A stretch of DNA of 64,000 bases from Anaerolineaceae bacterium (lineage in GTDB: Bacteria; Chloroflexota; Anaerolineae; Anaerolineales; Anaerolineaceae): positions 1-64,000 of the forward strand of contig JARKPB010000010.1 in NCBI GenBank assembly GCA_029975475.1. Reading direction: 5' to 3'. The notes under the pieces are model-generated. The model was not told the origin of the DNA and searched no databases. It saw nothing but the letters and a program-made list of their open reading frames with translations. The translations under genes were made by a program, and so were the position numbers. Positions within the stretch are counted from its first letter, which is position 1; the number at the start of each line of letters is the position of its first letter. Of the stretch, positions 32,730-41,324 are shown one piece after another.

Positions 32730-33617
32730 ATGACCACGATCGCATGTCCCAACTGTAAGACGGTCAACCCGGCCACCAATCTGTTCTGCCAGTCCTGCGG
32801 AACGCGGCTGGCCCCTGCGCCTCAGGCTGCCGCGCCGACTCCGCCTCCGCCCCCGCAGGCCGCCGTGCCGACTCCGCCTCCACCCCCACCGCCCGCACCC
32901 GGCCCTGTCCCGGCGTATCCGCCTGTGCAGCAGCCTGTTTACCCGACCCCGGTTCCCGGCGCCTATCCCCCGCCGCCCGCACCTGGAGCATACCCGCCCC
33001 CGCCTGGAATGATGCCTCCGGCCGGCGCACCCGCTGGCTATATGGGCGGTTTCTCGCTGGACAGCCTGGGCGTGCGCATGGAGGGCGGCCTGGAGCTGCT
33101 GGAAGGCAAAGGCGATAAAGTTGAAGATCTGGATAAAGCGCTCGGCGAAGCCCTGAAAGAAGCCCAGATCCCGCAGACATCTGTCAGCCGGGTGGAAGTA
33201 TTCAGCCCGGCCGGCCGCAAGGCGTATCATGTGGTGCGAGCGGCCAGCTGCGCCAGCGCGGTCGCTTACGTTCACCCGACCGGCAAAGACGCCGCAGCAG
33301 GCTGGTCTCTGTACTACAAACCGGCTTTGAAGACCCTGAATCTAATCATCCTGGGTGTGGCTGTGGCGGCCCCGGCCCTGATCCTGGCCGGGCTGTTCGG
33401 CAGCTGGTCTTTCCAGACTTTCCTGGGCCAGTTTTTCATGTACCTGGTGCTGATGCCCGCTCCGGTTGTCCTGGTCGCGATGGTAGTCGGCAAGCTGGTC
33501 AAAGGATACAAGTGGCACTTCATCACCGGCGGGTTTGACAACGCCACCCTGGAAGAGATGCGCCTGCTTGGGCTGCGAGTCAGTAAAATCCTGGCGAAGG
33601 TCGTCGAGAAGAAATAA
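32730..33617 (+). CDS. Zinc-ribbon, proline-rich membrane protein
   Basis: A 295-residue protein. Residues 6-23 form a zinc ribbon (CPNCK, then CQSCG). A low-complexity Pro/Ala/Tyr tract runs from about 28 to 105, rich in PPPP and YPPPP repeats. A soluble domain follows (about 110-195), then two transmembrane helices (about 207-230 and 237-258), and a basic C-terminal tail. Proteins of this layout are common and poorly characterised; the ribbon and Pro tract suggest protein-protein contacts. It is a single-gene unit with its own promoter and a strong terminator. Confidence 0.85.
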   Translation: MTTIACPNCKTVNPATNLFCQSCGTRLAPAPQAAAPTPPPPPQAAVPTPPPPPPPAPGPVPAYPPVQQPVYPTPVPGAYPPPPAPGAYPPPPGMMPPAGAPAGYMGGFSLDSLGVRMEGGLELLEGKGDKVEDLDKALGEALKEAQIPQTSVSRVEVFSPAGRKAYHVVRAASCASAVAYVHPTGKDAAAGWSLYYKPALKTLNLIILGVAVAAPALILAGLFGSWSFQTFLGQFFMYLVLMPAPVVLVAMVVGKLVKGYKWHFITGGFDNATLEEMRLLGLRVSKILAKVVEKK

Positions 33618-33625
33618 GGCGCGAG

Positions 33626-33667
33626 CAAAAAAAAAGACCGGCCGGGGTTCAACCGGCCGGTTTTTTC
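33626..33667. terminator. Bidirectional intrinsic terminator
   Basis: A CCGGCCGG/CCGGCCGG stem with a 7-nt loop, preceded by nine A's and followed by six T's, so it works on both strands. On the minus strand the HAD stop codon (33651-33649) lies inside the loop region, so the last HAD codons form part of the terminator. Confidence 0.85.
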
Positions 33668-34410
33668 TTCCATTTATTCAAAAGCCCGGGGATCTCGCGG
33701 AGCGTCTCCACCTGACGATCCGGCTGGATCGTATCCAGGTGGTCGCGGTTATCGGGCGTATCCGCGCGGCGCGTGATCCAGATACTGGCCAGCCCGGCGT
33801 TGCGCGCGCCCAGCACATCCGCGCCAAGCGTATCGCCGACCATCACGGCCCGGTCAGCCCGTACCCGGTGGGCCGCCAGCGCCAGCTCAAAAATTTTAGG
33901 GTGCGGTTTACGGTAACCCACCTCGGCGGAAATCAACACGCTGGAAAAGAAGGGGGTAAGCCGGGCTTTTTCAATCAGCCGGTAAACATCCCGGCTGTCC
34001 CCGGCGTTTGAGATCAGGCCAAGAGCATACCCCATCTCACGCAGCCGGCTCAGGCAGTCGTGCGCGTCTTCCTCCAGCACCCAGTGAGACTGAGTCACCG
34101 CGTAGAGCGCGTCCAGAGCGGCGCGCACCGCCGGCTGCGGCAGCCCGCCGGGGATATATTCAGCGATCAGACGAGTCAGCACCGATTCTGTGGTGTATTC
34201 AATAAATTCCGTGTCTCTTTCGCGGTAATAAGCGCTCAGGCGCTCGTGAAAATCGGCGATAAATCGTCCGCGCGGAAGGTCAGCGCCGCTGGCGCGCAGG
34301 GATTGAAACAGCTCGGTATAGCCGGCTGCCATCACCTCGGGCCAGGGGGCGTCAAAATAGATTAAGGTCGAACCGAGATCAAAAAGAACCAGATCAAAAC
34401 TGCGCTTCAT
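33649..34410 (-). CDS. HAD-superfamily hydrolase
   Basis: A 253-residue haloacid-dehalogenase-like hydrolase, probably a phosphatase. Motif I is FDLGSTL near 10-16, with the nucleophile Asp and Gly in place of the second Asp, as in FDLGG-type members. A helical cap follows; motif II is LISNAGD near 131, the motif III Lys is in GYRKPHPKIF near 158, and motif IV is VMVGDTLGADVLGARNAG near 180. The substrate is unknown. The C-terminal KKKPAG is encoded by the terminator stem. It follows the dehydrogenase gene by 7 bp. Confidence 0.88.
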   Translation of the reverse strand: MKRSFDLVLFDLGSTLIYFDAPWPEVMAAGYTELFQSLRASGADLPRGRFIADFHERLSAYYRERDTEFIEYTTESVLTRLIAEYIPGGLPQPAVRAALDALYAVTQSHWVLEEDAHDCLSRLREMGYALGLISNAGDSRDVYRLIEKARLTPFFSSVLISAEVGYRKPHPKIFELALAAHRVRADRAVMVGDTLGADVLGARNAGLASIWITRRADTPDNRDHLDTIQPDRQVETLREIPGLLNKWKKKPAG

Positions 34411-34417
34411 ACTTTAA

Positions 34418-35443
34418 CTAATAACCCCGTTCGGGGTCAAAACGGTTCAAAAGCGGTTCCCCTTCAAGGTAAAGCCGCAGGTTCTGCTCAAACAGTGCGG
34501 CGGCGCGCTGTAAATACGCCGCGCTGATCCCGGCGACATGGGGGCTGACGATGCTTTCCGGCAGGTGCCAGAGCGGATTACCGGGCGGCAGCGGCTCTTC
34601 CGGGAAGACATCCAGCGCAACTGCAGCCAGGTAGCCTTCCTTAACCGCTTCCTGTAAGGCGGAGGCGTCCACAACCCCGCCGCGGCCCACATCAACCAGA
34701 CAGGTGCCTTTCTTCATCGCTTTAAAGACACTCTCGCCGATTAATCCGCGCGTTTTCGGAGTTAACGGCAGGCAGACGACCACAAAATCGCATGCCTTAA
34801 CCATGGAACCCAGCGCCTCAATCGGGTACAGGCGGGTAAAGAGATTCCCCTGGGGGTCACCGAGGCCTTGCGGGAGGTAACCGCTGTCTTCGGGATGAAA
34901 GACATCGCGCTTGGCGGCCAGGATCGTGCAGCCAAAGGGCTGCAGCAGGCGCGCCAGTTCGCGGCCGATGCTGCCGTACCCAATGATTCCGACGGTGCTG
35001 CCGCGCAATTCGCGCGGGACAAAACGCGTCCAGCGGTCGTTCGGCCATTCCATTTTCGCCTGATTCTTAATCACCGCCGGCAGGCGGTGAGCCAGGGCGA
35101 GCAAGGCGGCCAGGGCATATTCAGCCACCTGAGGCGCCGCCGCTCCGCTCAATGTGGTGGCGATCAGGTCGGGGCGAGCGAGCAGCGGATGCTGGGCGGC
35201 GAAATCAACCCCGGCAAAATGGAACTGAAGCCAGCGCAGGTTGGGAACCATCTCTGGCGCTGGCAGCACCCGGTCGGTGTAAAGCACTTCGATTCGCTGC
35301 CAGATATCTTCAGCGATGTCCTCGACCCGGCGGGTAGGAATTTCCGTGATTCGCAGGCGCGGGGAGAGGGCGCGCCAGGATTGCACCAGGTCGGCGGGAA
35401 AATCAATTGTACACAGCACCTCGATCGGGGATGGTTCAGCCAT
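34418..35443 (-). CDS. D-isomer-specific 2-hydroxyacid dehydrogenase
   Basis: A 341-residue NAD-dependent dehydrogenase. The nucleotide-binding GYGSIGRELARLL is near 154-166, then CLPLTPKTRGLIGESVFKAMKKGTCLVDVGRGGVVD near 215-250. The catalytic Arg/Glu/His set is in that block, in LDVFPEEPLPPGNPLW and in SPHVAG. The substrate (glycerate, phosphoglycerate, lactate or other 2-hydroxyacid) cannot be fixed. ATG 35443 has AGAGG at six bases; a TTG at 35464 is less likely. It is first in a two-gene unit with the HAD gene. Confidence 0.9.
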   Translation of the reverse strand: MAEPSPIEVLCTIDFPADLVQSWRALSPRLRITEIPTRRVEDIAEDIWQRIEVLYTDRVLPAPEMVPNLRWLQFHFAGVDFAAQHPLLARPDLIATTLSGAAAPQVAEYALAALLALAHRLPAVIKNQAKMEWPNDRWTRFVPRELRGSTVGIIGYGSIGRELARLLQPFGCTILAAKRDVFHPEDSGYLPQGLGDPQGNLFTRLYPIEALGSMVKACDFVVVCLPLTPKTRGLIGESVFKAMKKGTCLVDVGRGGVVDASALQEAVKEGYLAAVALDVFPEEPLPPGNPLWHLPESIVSPHVAGISAAYLQRAAALFEQNLRLYLEGEPLLNRFDPERGY

Positions 35444-35472
35444 TGGAAACCTCTGCGCCAGCAATTGAGTGT

Positions 35473-35501
35473 ATTATACTGTAGCCCTTCTGCACTGCGA
35501 A
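35473..35501 (-). promoter_or_regulatory. Promoter of the dehydrogenase-HAD unit
   Basis: On the minus strand TTCGCA (35501-35496), a 17-bp spacer and TATAAT (35478-35473). The -35 box begins within the T tract of the upstream terminator, a compact arrangement. Confidence 0.55.
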
Positions 35502-35529
35502 AAAAACGGCTCTCATGGTTTGAGAGCCG
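35500..35529 (-). terminator. Intrinsic terminator of the CoA-transferase operon
   Basis: On the minus strand CGGCTCTCA pairs with TGAGAGCCG around a 5-nt loop, followed by seven T's. It lies directly after the CoA-transferase beta gene, which ends at 35536. Confidence 0.85.
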
Positions 35530-35535
35530 CTGGGT

Positions 35536-36303
35536 TTACTTGATATAAATTCCGGTCGGATCCAATTCCTGGCGCAGAATGCGCAGCTCCTGCTCTCCGG
35601 GCGGTTCGGTAACCGCCAGAGTTGAGGCGACTTTGAGGTCCCACCCGGTATTGGCTTTGACCTGCTCGACGCTGACGCCCGGGTGCAGCGTGGTCAGATT
35701 CATTTCGCCCGTCTCATCCGGTTCCAAAATCCCCAGGTCTGTAACCACCGCAACCGGCCCCTTGCCGCGCACACCCGCCGCCTGGCGCTCGCCCTGCCCG
35801 CTGAGGTAACCGGCCGAGGTGGCAAAATCCACCCGTTCCGGAAAACGCCGCTTCTGGTGAGGGGTAATAATGTAACACCGGTTCGCCCAGGCAGCAATTT
35901 CCTGAGAGCCGCCCGAACCGGGCAGGCGCACTTTGGGAGCCGCATACGGGCCGATCACGGTGGCGTTGATGTTGCCGTAGCGGTCAATCTGAGCTCCGCC
36001 GAGAAAGCCAACATCCACGTTGCCGCGCTGTAGATAGAGGGTGAAAATATCGTACATGCTGACCACCGACATGGCTCCGCTCACCAGGGTCGGGTCGCCA
36101 ATGGAAAGAGGCAGGCGCGAAGGCCGCGCGCCGATTACCCCAGCTTCGTAGATCATTTGCAGGTTGGGCGCATGCGTGCGGCGCGCCAAATTGCAGGCCA
36201 GATTGGGCAGGCCGACGCCCACGAAGACGTTATCGCCGTCGCGCAGCAAACGGGCCGCGTTGACGCACATCAATTCTGCCGATGAATAGGTTGTTTCAGT
36301 CAT
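35536..36303 (-). CDS. Family I CoA-transferase, beta subunit
   Basis: A 255-residue subunit of a two-subunit CoA-transferase (GctB/CatJ/IpdB-like). The expected catalytic Glu region is MIYEAGVIGARPSRLPLSIGDP near 50-71, and QRGNVDVGFLGGAQIDRYGNINATVIG near 92-118 is typical. The C-terminal part includes VVTDLGILEPDETGEM. It acts with the alpha subunit just upstream (gap 22 bp) to move CoA between carboxylic acids. The substrate is not known; the aldehyde dehydrogenase in front suggests a dicarboxylate or amino-acid-derived acid. Confidence 0.88.
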   Translation of the reverse strand: MTETTYSSAELMCVNAARLLRDGDNVFVGVGLPNLACNLARRTHAPNLQMIYEAGVIGARPSRLPLSIGDPTLVSGAMSVVSMYDIFTLYLQRGNVDVGFLGGAQIDRYGNINATVIGPYAAPKVRLPGSGGSQEIAAWANRCYIITPHQKRRFPERVDFATSAGYLSGQGERQAAGVRGKGPVAVVTDLGILEPDETGEMNLTTLHPGVSVEQVKANTGWDLKVASTLAVTEPPGEQELRILRQELDPTGIYIK

Positions 36304-36325
36304 TCGATGCGCTCCTTTCGCCGGC

Positions 36326-37228
36326 CTAATAATTTCCGTAATCCACCCCGGCTGCCGGACGGGGGGCGACCTTAAGACGGGCGTGAGTTTCCGCGCCCAG
36401 TTTCTGCCAGTACTCGCGCCGGTCTTTTACCCCGAAGACCCATTCCTCCAGCCAGCGGTTGGTTTCTTCGCGGCTTTCCGTCACCTTATCCCAGTTCAGA
36501 TAAAACGCGTTGTCGCGATCATAATAGCCCTGAGTGTAAGAAGGGTGAGCGGCGAAGGGCGCTTCGACCACCGCGTCGACAATGATTTCGGGCACCAGGG
36601 TCCGGTTGGGATCAGAGCGGATAACGTCTTCATCCACGATTTCTTCGGCGGTAACGATCACGTGTTTGGCGGCGAAAGCGGCTTCTTTCTGTTCCCCGAT
36701 GATGCCCCAGATATGCGCGTTGCCGTTTTTATCCGCCCGCTGGGCATGCACGATGGCCACATCAGGATGCAGCGGCGGAACCACAATCACATCCTTCCCG
36801 CCGTAGGGATCGGGAACGCGCTTGATGTTCGGGTTGGCGCGCTCCAGGTCCGTGGCGGCGGTTTGCTTCATGGGAATAAATGGAAGCCCGCTGGCCCCGG
36901 CCTGAAGGCGGGAAATCATCCCAAAGTGTGAATATTCTTCCCACTCCAGGCGGCCGGCTTCCAGTTCTTCCCGCACGATGCGCAGCGAACCCACGCCGGG
37001 ATTGCCAGCATAAGAAAAGATCAGTTTGCGGGCGCAGCCCGCCGCGACCATTTGTTCATAGATCAGGTCGGGAGTCGCGCGCGCCAGGACAAGATTCCTG
37101 CGCCCCTGGCGGATGATTTCGTGCCCGGCGGCGAAAGGAATCAGGTGGGTGAAACCGGCCGCGTAGACGCAGTCGCCATCATGCACAAACTGCTGCACGG
37201 CCTCTTGCATGGAACACAATTTGGACAT
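36326..37228 (-). CDS. Family I CoA-transferase, alpha subunit
   Basis: A 300-residue alpha subunit (GctA/IpdA-like). SMQEAVQQFVHDGDCVYAAGFTHLIPFAAGHEIIRQG near 6-42 is the typical N-terminal part, and FSYAGNPGVGSL near 71-82 and PLHPDVAIVHAQRADKNGNAHIWG near 150-174 match the family. The C-terminal segment is long, as in glutaconate CoA-transferase. It sits between the aldehyde dehydrogenase and the beta subunit in one operon. Confidence 0.88.
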   Translation of the reverse strand: MSKLCSMQEAVQQFVHDGDCVYAAGFTHLIPFAAGHEIIRQGRRNLVLARATPDLIYEQMVAAGCARKLIFSYAGNPGVGSLRIVREELEAGRLEWEEYSHFGMISRLQAGASGLPFIPMKQTAATDLERANPNIKRVPDPYGGKDVIVVPPLHPDVAIVHAQRADKNGNAHIWGIIGEQKEAAFAAKHVIVTAEEIVDEDVIRSDPNRTLVPEIIVDAVVEAPFAAHPSYTQGYYDRDNAFYLNWDKVTESREETNRWLEEWVFGVKDRREYWQKLGAETHARLKVAPRPAAGVDYGNY

Positions 37229-37244
37229 AAGCCTTCCTGTGGCA

Positions 37245-37268
37245 TGACCCCGGGTCAGCCCGGGGTCA
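37245..37268 (-). promoter_or_regulatory. Intercistronic hairpin in the ALDH-CoA-transferase operon
   Basis: A perfect 10-bp stem (TGACCCCGGG / CCCGGGGTCA) with a 4-nt loop, between the dehydrogenase stop and the CoA-transferase alpha start. It lacks a T tract and may adjust relative expression or mRNA stability. Confidence 0.5.
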
Positions 37269-37278
37269 GGGTTGGTCT

Positions 37279-38862
37279 CTACGCTTTTTCCACGTAGGTA
37301 CGGATCTGTTCATGCATGTAAAGCTGGAGGTAATGGACGCCGCCCGCATTTTTGCCGCTCGAACCGGAGCCTTTCCAGCCGCCAAAAGGCTGGAATCCCG
37401 GCCAGGCGCCGGTGGTCGCGCCCATTGGGCGGTTGGCGTAGGTAACCCCGGCTTCAATCCGGTCAAAGAACCATTCCGCTTCCTCTTTTGTGCCGTAAAA
37501 CCCGGCTGTCAGGCCGTAATCCACATCGTTGGCGATTTTCATCGCCTCTTCCAGATTGCTGACTTTGCCCAGCGTGGTGATCGGCACAAACATCTCGGTT
37601 TTCCACAGGCGGTGATTGAAAGGCAATTCAGCCAGCGTCGGAGCGCAGAAATATCCTTTGGCGAATTCACCTTCGGTTAAGACCTTCCCGCCGGTCAAGA
37701 CCCGACCCGCTTCAATCAATTCGCCCACAAATGTCTGGTAATCGCGGTAACTGCTTTTATTCACCACCGGCCCCAGATACACATTCCGGTCGGTCGGGTC
37801 GCCGATGGTGAGTTTGGCGGTCAGCTCTACCAGGCGGGCAGCCAGCTGATCATACACCGGTTCTTCAATCAGCACGCGCGAGCAGGCGGAACATTTCTGG
37901 CCCTGCAGACCAAAGGCCGAGCGCACGATCCCGAGCGCGGCGATCTCCAGATCAGCGTGGCGCGAGACAATCGCCGGATTTTTTCCGCCCAGCTCAAGGA
38001 TGGCGGGGCGAACCCAGCGGCCAGCGGCAAAATCGCGGTAGATCTTCATGCCGACATCATACGACCCCGTGAAGGTGATGCCGTCCACTTCCGGGCTTTC
38101 AATGATGGCCTGACCGAGGGTGCTGCCCGGCCCGGTTACATAATTAACCACGCCGTCCGGGATGCCGGCTTCCAGCAAACATTCGGCAATCAGGCGAGCG
38201 GTCCACGGCGTGTCTGTGGCGGGTTTCATCACCACTGTGTTACCGGTTACCAGAGCCGCGCCGACCGGTCCGCCGGTCAGCGCGCAGGGGAAGTTAAAGG
38301 GGCTGATGACAACCCAGACACCGTAAGGGCGCAGAATGGAAACATTGGTCGAGTTGTAACCCACCAGCGGATCGCGGCCCATCTGCGTAACAAACCCGCC
38401 AGCCGCCTCCATCCGGTCGCAGGCGTAGCGCAGCAGGTCAGCGGTTTCTGCCACATCGCCGATGGCCTCCATGCGGTTCTTCCCGACTTCCTTGGAGACG
38501 ACCACCGCCATTTCGAAGGTGCGGCGGTCCATGATTTCGGCGGCTTTGCGCACCAGGCGCACGCGCTCCTGCCAGGGTGTGCGGCTCCATTTGGGGAACG
38601 CTTTCCGCGCCGCAGCCAGCGCATCCAGGCCATCCTGAGCCGTGCCTTTCTGGAAGATGCCCAGCACCTGATCCGTATTCGCCGGTGAGCGGTCTTCAAA
38701 TTTCTCGGCAGCGAAGCGCTCTTTGCCGTCAATGATCATGGCGTGTTCTTTACCAATATTTTGATGAAATTGTGCTAACGCTTCTTCAAATCGGGTGTGC
38801 AATTCTTCCGGGGGGTTGAACATGGTAGCATAGGTTAACTTAAATGCGCTTTCACCAGCCAT
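37279..38862 (-). CDS. Aldehyde dehydrogenase, 1-pyrroline-5-carboxylate dehydrogenase-like
   Basis: A 527-residue NAD-dependent dehydrogenase of the group that oxidises glutamate semialdehyde (RocA/PutA-like). The cofactor region VVISPFNFPCALTGGPVGAALVTGNTVVMKPATDTP is near 178-213, ITFTGSYDVGMKIY near 265, the catalytic Glu in LELGGKNP near 294, and the catalytic Cys in GLQGQKCSACSRV near 322-334. The C-terminus GFQPFGGWKGSGSSGKNAGG matches. ATG 38862 has a perfect AGGAGG. It leads an operon with the CoA-transferase pair; a role in amino-acid catabolism fits but is inferred. Confidence 0.9.
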   Translation of the reverse strand: MAGESAFKLTYATMFNPPEELHTRFEEALAQFHQNIGKEHAMIIDGKERFAAEKFEDRSPANTDQVLGIFQKGTAQDGLDALAAARKAFPKWSRTPWQERVRLVRKAAEIMDRRTFEMAVVVSKEVGKNRMEAIGDVAETADLLRYACDRMEAAGGFVTQMGRDPLVGYNSTNVSILRPYGVWVVISPFNFPCALTGGPVGAALVTGNTVVMKPATDTPWTARLIAECLLEAGIPDGVVNYVTGPGSTLGQAIIESPEVDGITFTGSYDVGMKIYRDFAAGRWVRPAILELGGKNPAIVSRHADLEIAALGIVRSAFGLQGQKCSACSRVLIEEPVYDQLAARLVELTAKLTIGDPTDRNVYLGPVVNKSSYRDYQTFVGELIEAGRVLTGGKVLTEGEFAKGYFCAPTLAELPFNHRLWKTEMFVPITTLGKVSNLEEAMKIANDVDYGLTAGFYGTKEEAEWFFDRIEAGVTYANRPMGATTGAWPGFQPFGGWKGSGSSGKNAGGVHYLQLYMHEQIRTYVEKA

Positions 38863-38912
38863 CTTGTCCTCCTGTTTAAATGCCGGGTCTAAGCCCTGTG
38901 CGGGCAGGGATA

Positions 38913-38941
38913 AGTATAGCCGAAGCAAATCGGCTTGTCAA
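38913..38941 (-). promoter_or_regulatory. Consensus promoter of the ALDH operon, with inverted repeat
   Basis: On the minus strand TTGACA (38941-38936), a 17-bp spacer and TATACT (38918-38913). The spacer is an inverted repeat: AGCCGA, six bases, TCGGCT (38935-38918), exactly where a repressor would block polymerase. The -35 overlaps the stop region of the glycosyltransferase gene upstream. Confidence 0.7.
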
Positions 38942-40218
38942 AGCGCGGTAGGTTCAGGGGGCTGAGGCGCCTCTACCGCGGCTGAATCTGGCGTCCCCTC
39001 CGACTGGGACCGCGCTGCAACGCGCTGATAAAAATCCACAGCAGCCTGCCGCACGGCCGGCGCGCTGGCCCGATCGGCTACCAGCGCAGTGTTGAGGGCA
39101 GCCGCGCGCTGGCGCAGCCCCTGATCCTGCAGGGCAATGACCAGCGCTTCAGCCAGCTGCTGCGCCTGGTCCGGCTGCACCAGCAGCCCGTTGATTCCCG
39201 GAGTGATCCATTCACGCAGCGAATCGATATCCCCGGCGACAGGAAAGCAGCCGCAGGCCATGGCTTCCAGCAGGGTATTGGGCGTTCCATCATGCTGGCT
39301 GACCGAAACCGATACCGCCGCTCGCTGGAACAGTCCCCAGAGCTGCGCCTGAGTCAGGAAAGGCAGCAGGCGAACGCGCTCATCCAGATGGTATTTTTCA
39401 ACCCAGCGGACCGCCTCTGGCTGACCGGCCATGCCAGGACAGATGAAGAATACGTCAGGGAGGCGTTCGAGCACCAGCGGGATCGCCTGGAAAAACGTGT
39501 CATTCCGGACACTGCCGGGGCGGAAGCCGCGCGGATTGACCACCAGCGGAGCGTCGGCTGGCAGCGCGACCGGTAAGGCATCCGCCATGGCGCGCAGGCG
39601 GGCAACCTCTTCCAGATCCACACCCCCGCCGCCTGGCAGGACTGCGGTTGGCTTATCTTCCAGAAACCCCCATTGAAACGCCAGGCGGATATCGCGCCTG
39701 GTATCCGCCAGAAGGCCGTCAGCGCGCTTTAACGCGCGGCGGGTGAGGGCGCGCATGCGCCCGGAGCGGCGGGCATGCAGGGTCAGATCGTTTCCCCAGA
39801 TGCTTATCACCAGGGGAAATTCCCGCGGTGTAAAGGCGGACAGCATGCCCTCAAAGGGAATGCGCATGGCGTGAACCAGGTCCGGGTTGGCGGCGCGCAC
39901 CAGCTTTTGATAACGCTGTCGGGAAAATTCAAGCATCCAGGGGCCCAGACCGTAGCGGATGCCGGTCAGCAGGTTGCGAAACTTACCTACAAAACGGCGG
40001 GCTGCCGTGCGGCCGCCCGTGCCGGGCTGCCCTGTGCCAACCTGGCTGCCTGAAAAACCGCCAAAAGCCACCGGGAGGATATGGGTGTGCTCCGTGCCGG
40101 GGATTTCTGCGCAGGGATAGGTGGAGATCAGAGTGACCTGCTGTTTCAAGGCCAGTAAACCCTGAACCCAGCGGCGGGTGGTCGGGCTGCGCCCGTCAGC
40201 AACGATCAGGATGTGCAT
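38938..40218 (-). CDS. GT4-type glycosyltransferase
   Basis: A 426-residue GT-B glycosyltransferase. N-terminal MHILIVADGRSPTTRRWVQGL is the acceptor-side Rossmann start; the C-terminal donor domain has VVNPRGFRP near 235 and the family motif SQHDGTPNTLLEAMACGCFPVAGDIDSLREWI near 313-345, including the E-x7-E-type acidic residues. The tail from about 405 is Pro/Ala-rich. It probably uses a nucleotide-sugar donor; the product is unknown. It overlaps the preceding glycosyltransferase gene by 13 bp, so the two act together. Confidence 0.9.
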   Translation of the reverse strand: MHILIVADGRSPTTRRWVQGLLALKQQVTLISTYPCAEIPGTEHTHILPVAFGGFSGSQVGTGQPGTGGRTAARRFVGKFRNLLTGIRYGLGPWMLEFSRQRYQKLVRAANPDLVHAMRIPFEGMLSAFTPREFPLVISIWGNDLTLHARRSGRMRALTRRALKRADGLLADTRRDIRLAFQWGFLEDKPTAVLPGGGGVDLEEVARLRAMADALPVALPADAPLVVNPRGFRPGSVRNDTFFQAIPLVLERLPDVFFICPGMAGQPEAVRWVEKYHLDERVRLLPFLTQAQLWGLFQRAAVSVSVSQHDGTPNTLLEAMACGCFPVAGDIDSLREWITPGINGLLVQPDQAQQLAEALVIALQDQGLRQRAAALNTALVADRASAPAVRQAAVDFYQRVAARSQSEGTPDSAAVEAPQPPEPTAL

Positions 40219-41324
40219 TCATTCGACTCCGTCACGGAATGGACTGCCTGGATGAAGATATCGACCATACGCTCCAGGTTGATCTCGTCGCGCACGATTT
40301 CATAAGAAGCCTGGCCCATACGGCGCAGGCGCGGAACATCCGAGAGGGCTTCCCTGAGCGAAGCGGTGAGCGCTTCCAGGTCGCCAGGCGGAAGCTGCCA
40401 GCCGTTCTGGGGGCGGATAAGATCCGCCTGGGTGCCGTCGGCTTCCGCCGCCATCACCGGAAGGCCGGCCGCCATTGCCTGCTGAACCGCCAGCCCGCCG
40501 GTGCCGGGCAGGACGAAAAGGTCCGCGGCGGCGAAGTAGGGCTGCAGCTCAGCGCCGTGCAGCGAACCCGTGAAGACGGCGCGCGGGTACACTTGATCCG
40601 CCAGCGCCTGCAGATCCGGGCGAGCGGGGCCATCGCCCACAATGGTCAGGGCGGGTTGAAGCCCGGGCGGCAGGGCTGCGCAGGCGCGCAGCAGCAAATC
40701 CACCCGCTTGCGTTCCTGAAGCCGGCCGACAAAGAGCACCGTCGGGGGGGTCCCCCGATTAACAGGGCGTTCGGGGGGCGGGGCGGCTGGGCGCGGCGCC
40801 GCCGCGTTCGGCGCGACAAAAATCCGTTCGCGCGGGAAACCGATGGCAGCGTATTCCAGCGCGCCCTGGGTTGAGTAGGTGATCAGGGCATCAAACTGCG
40901 CCAGAAAAACCCGCCGCCAGGCGCGGCGCAGCCCGGCGAAACGGCTTCCGGCGCCCTGCGCGCCCAGACCCCAGCCGATGAGCGGTCGGCGGCGGGCGCG
41001 CATCCAGCGCACAGCCAGGGGCGACGAGAGATAACGCGGGTTGGCTTCCACGATCAGCACCTGCGGCTGCCAGGTATTCAGCCAGCGCAGCAGACCAGAT
41101 TGCCAGCAAAGATAGGCTGTACCGTTGAACAAATGCACGTTGCGGGCGCGGAACCATTCAGCCACCTGCGGTCCGCGGCCTTCTTCAACCATTTCCTGCG
41201 GGCGGGCTTGCCCGGCGAAGATTTGCAGTCCACCCCGGCAGCGCTCTGCCAGCGCGTCGAAAAAAACCGCCCGGTAGGCAGGCAAGACCCGCTGGATCAC
41301 TCCCAGTCGCGGCGGCGGATTCAT
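40206..41324 (-). CDS. GT4-type glycosyltransferase
   Basis: A 372-residue GT-B glycosyltransferase. The donor domain starts VLFVGRLQERKRVDLLLRACAAL near 192-214 and includes LTIVGDGPARPDLQALA near 225 and LFVLPGTGGLAVQQAMAAGLPVMAAEADGTQADLI near 270-304. Its N-terminal domain has a GLGAQGAGSR loop near 119. It overlaps sbcC upstream by 4 bp and the next glycosyltransferase by 13 bp. Its position after DNA-repair genes looks like operon read-through rather than shared function. Confidence 0.9.
   Translation of the reverse strand: MNPPPRLGVIQRVLPAYRAVFFDALAERCRGGLQIFAGQARPQEMVEEGRGPQVAEWFRARNVHLFNGTAYLCWQSGLLRWLNTWQPQVLIVEANPRYLSSPLAVRWMRARRRPLIGWGLGAQGAGSRFAGLRRAWRRVFLAQFDALITYSTQGALEYAAIGFPRERIFVAPNAAAPRPAAPPPERPVNRGTPPTVLFVGRLQERKRVDLLLRACAALPPGLQPALTIVGDGPARPDLQALADQVYPRAVFTGSLHGAELQPYFAAADLFVLPGTGGLAVQQAMAAGLPVMAAEADGTQADLIRPQNGWQLPPGDLEALTASLREALSDVPRLRRMGQASYEIVRDEINLERMVDIFIQAVHSVTESNECTS

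Noticed and set aside
32820-33045. Tandem repeat DNA in the zinc-ribbon protein gene
   Set aside because: The Pro-rich tract is low-complexity coding sequence with no regular unit length; no separate repeat element is needed.
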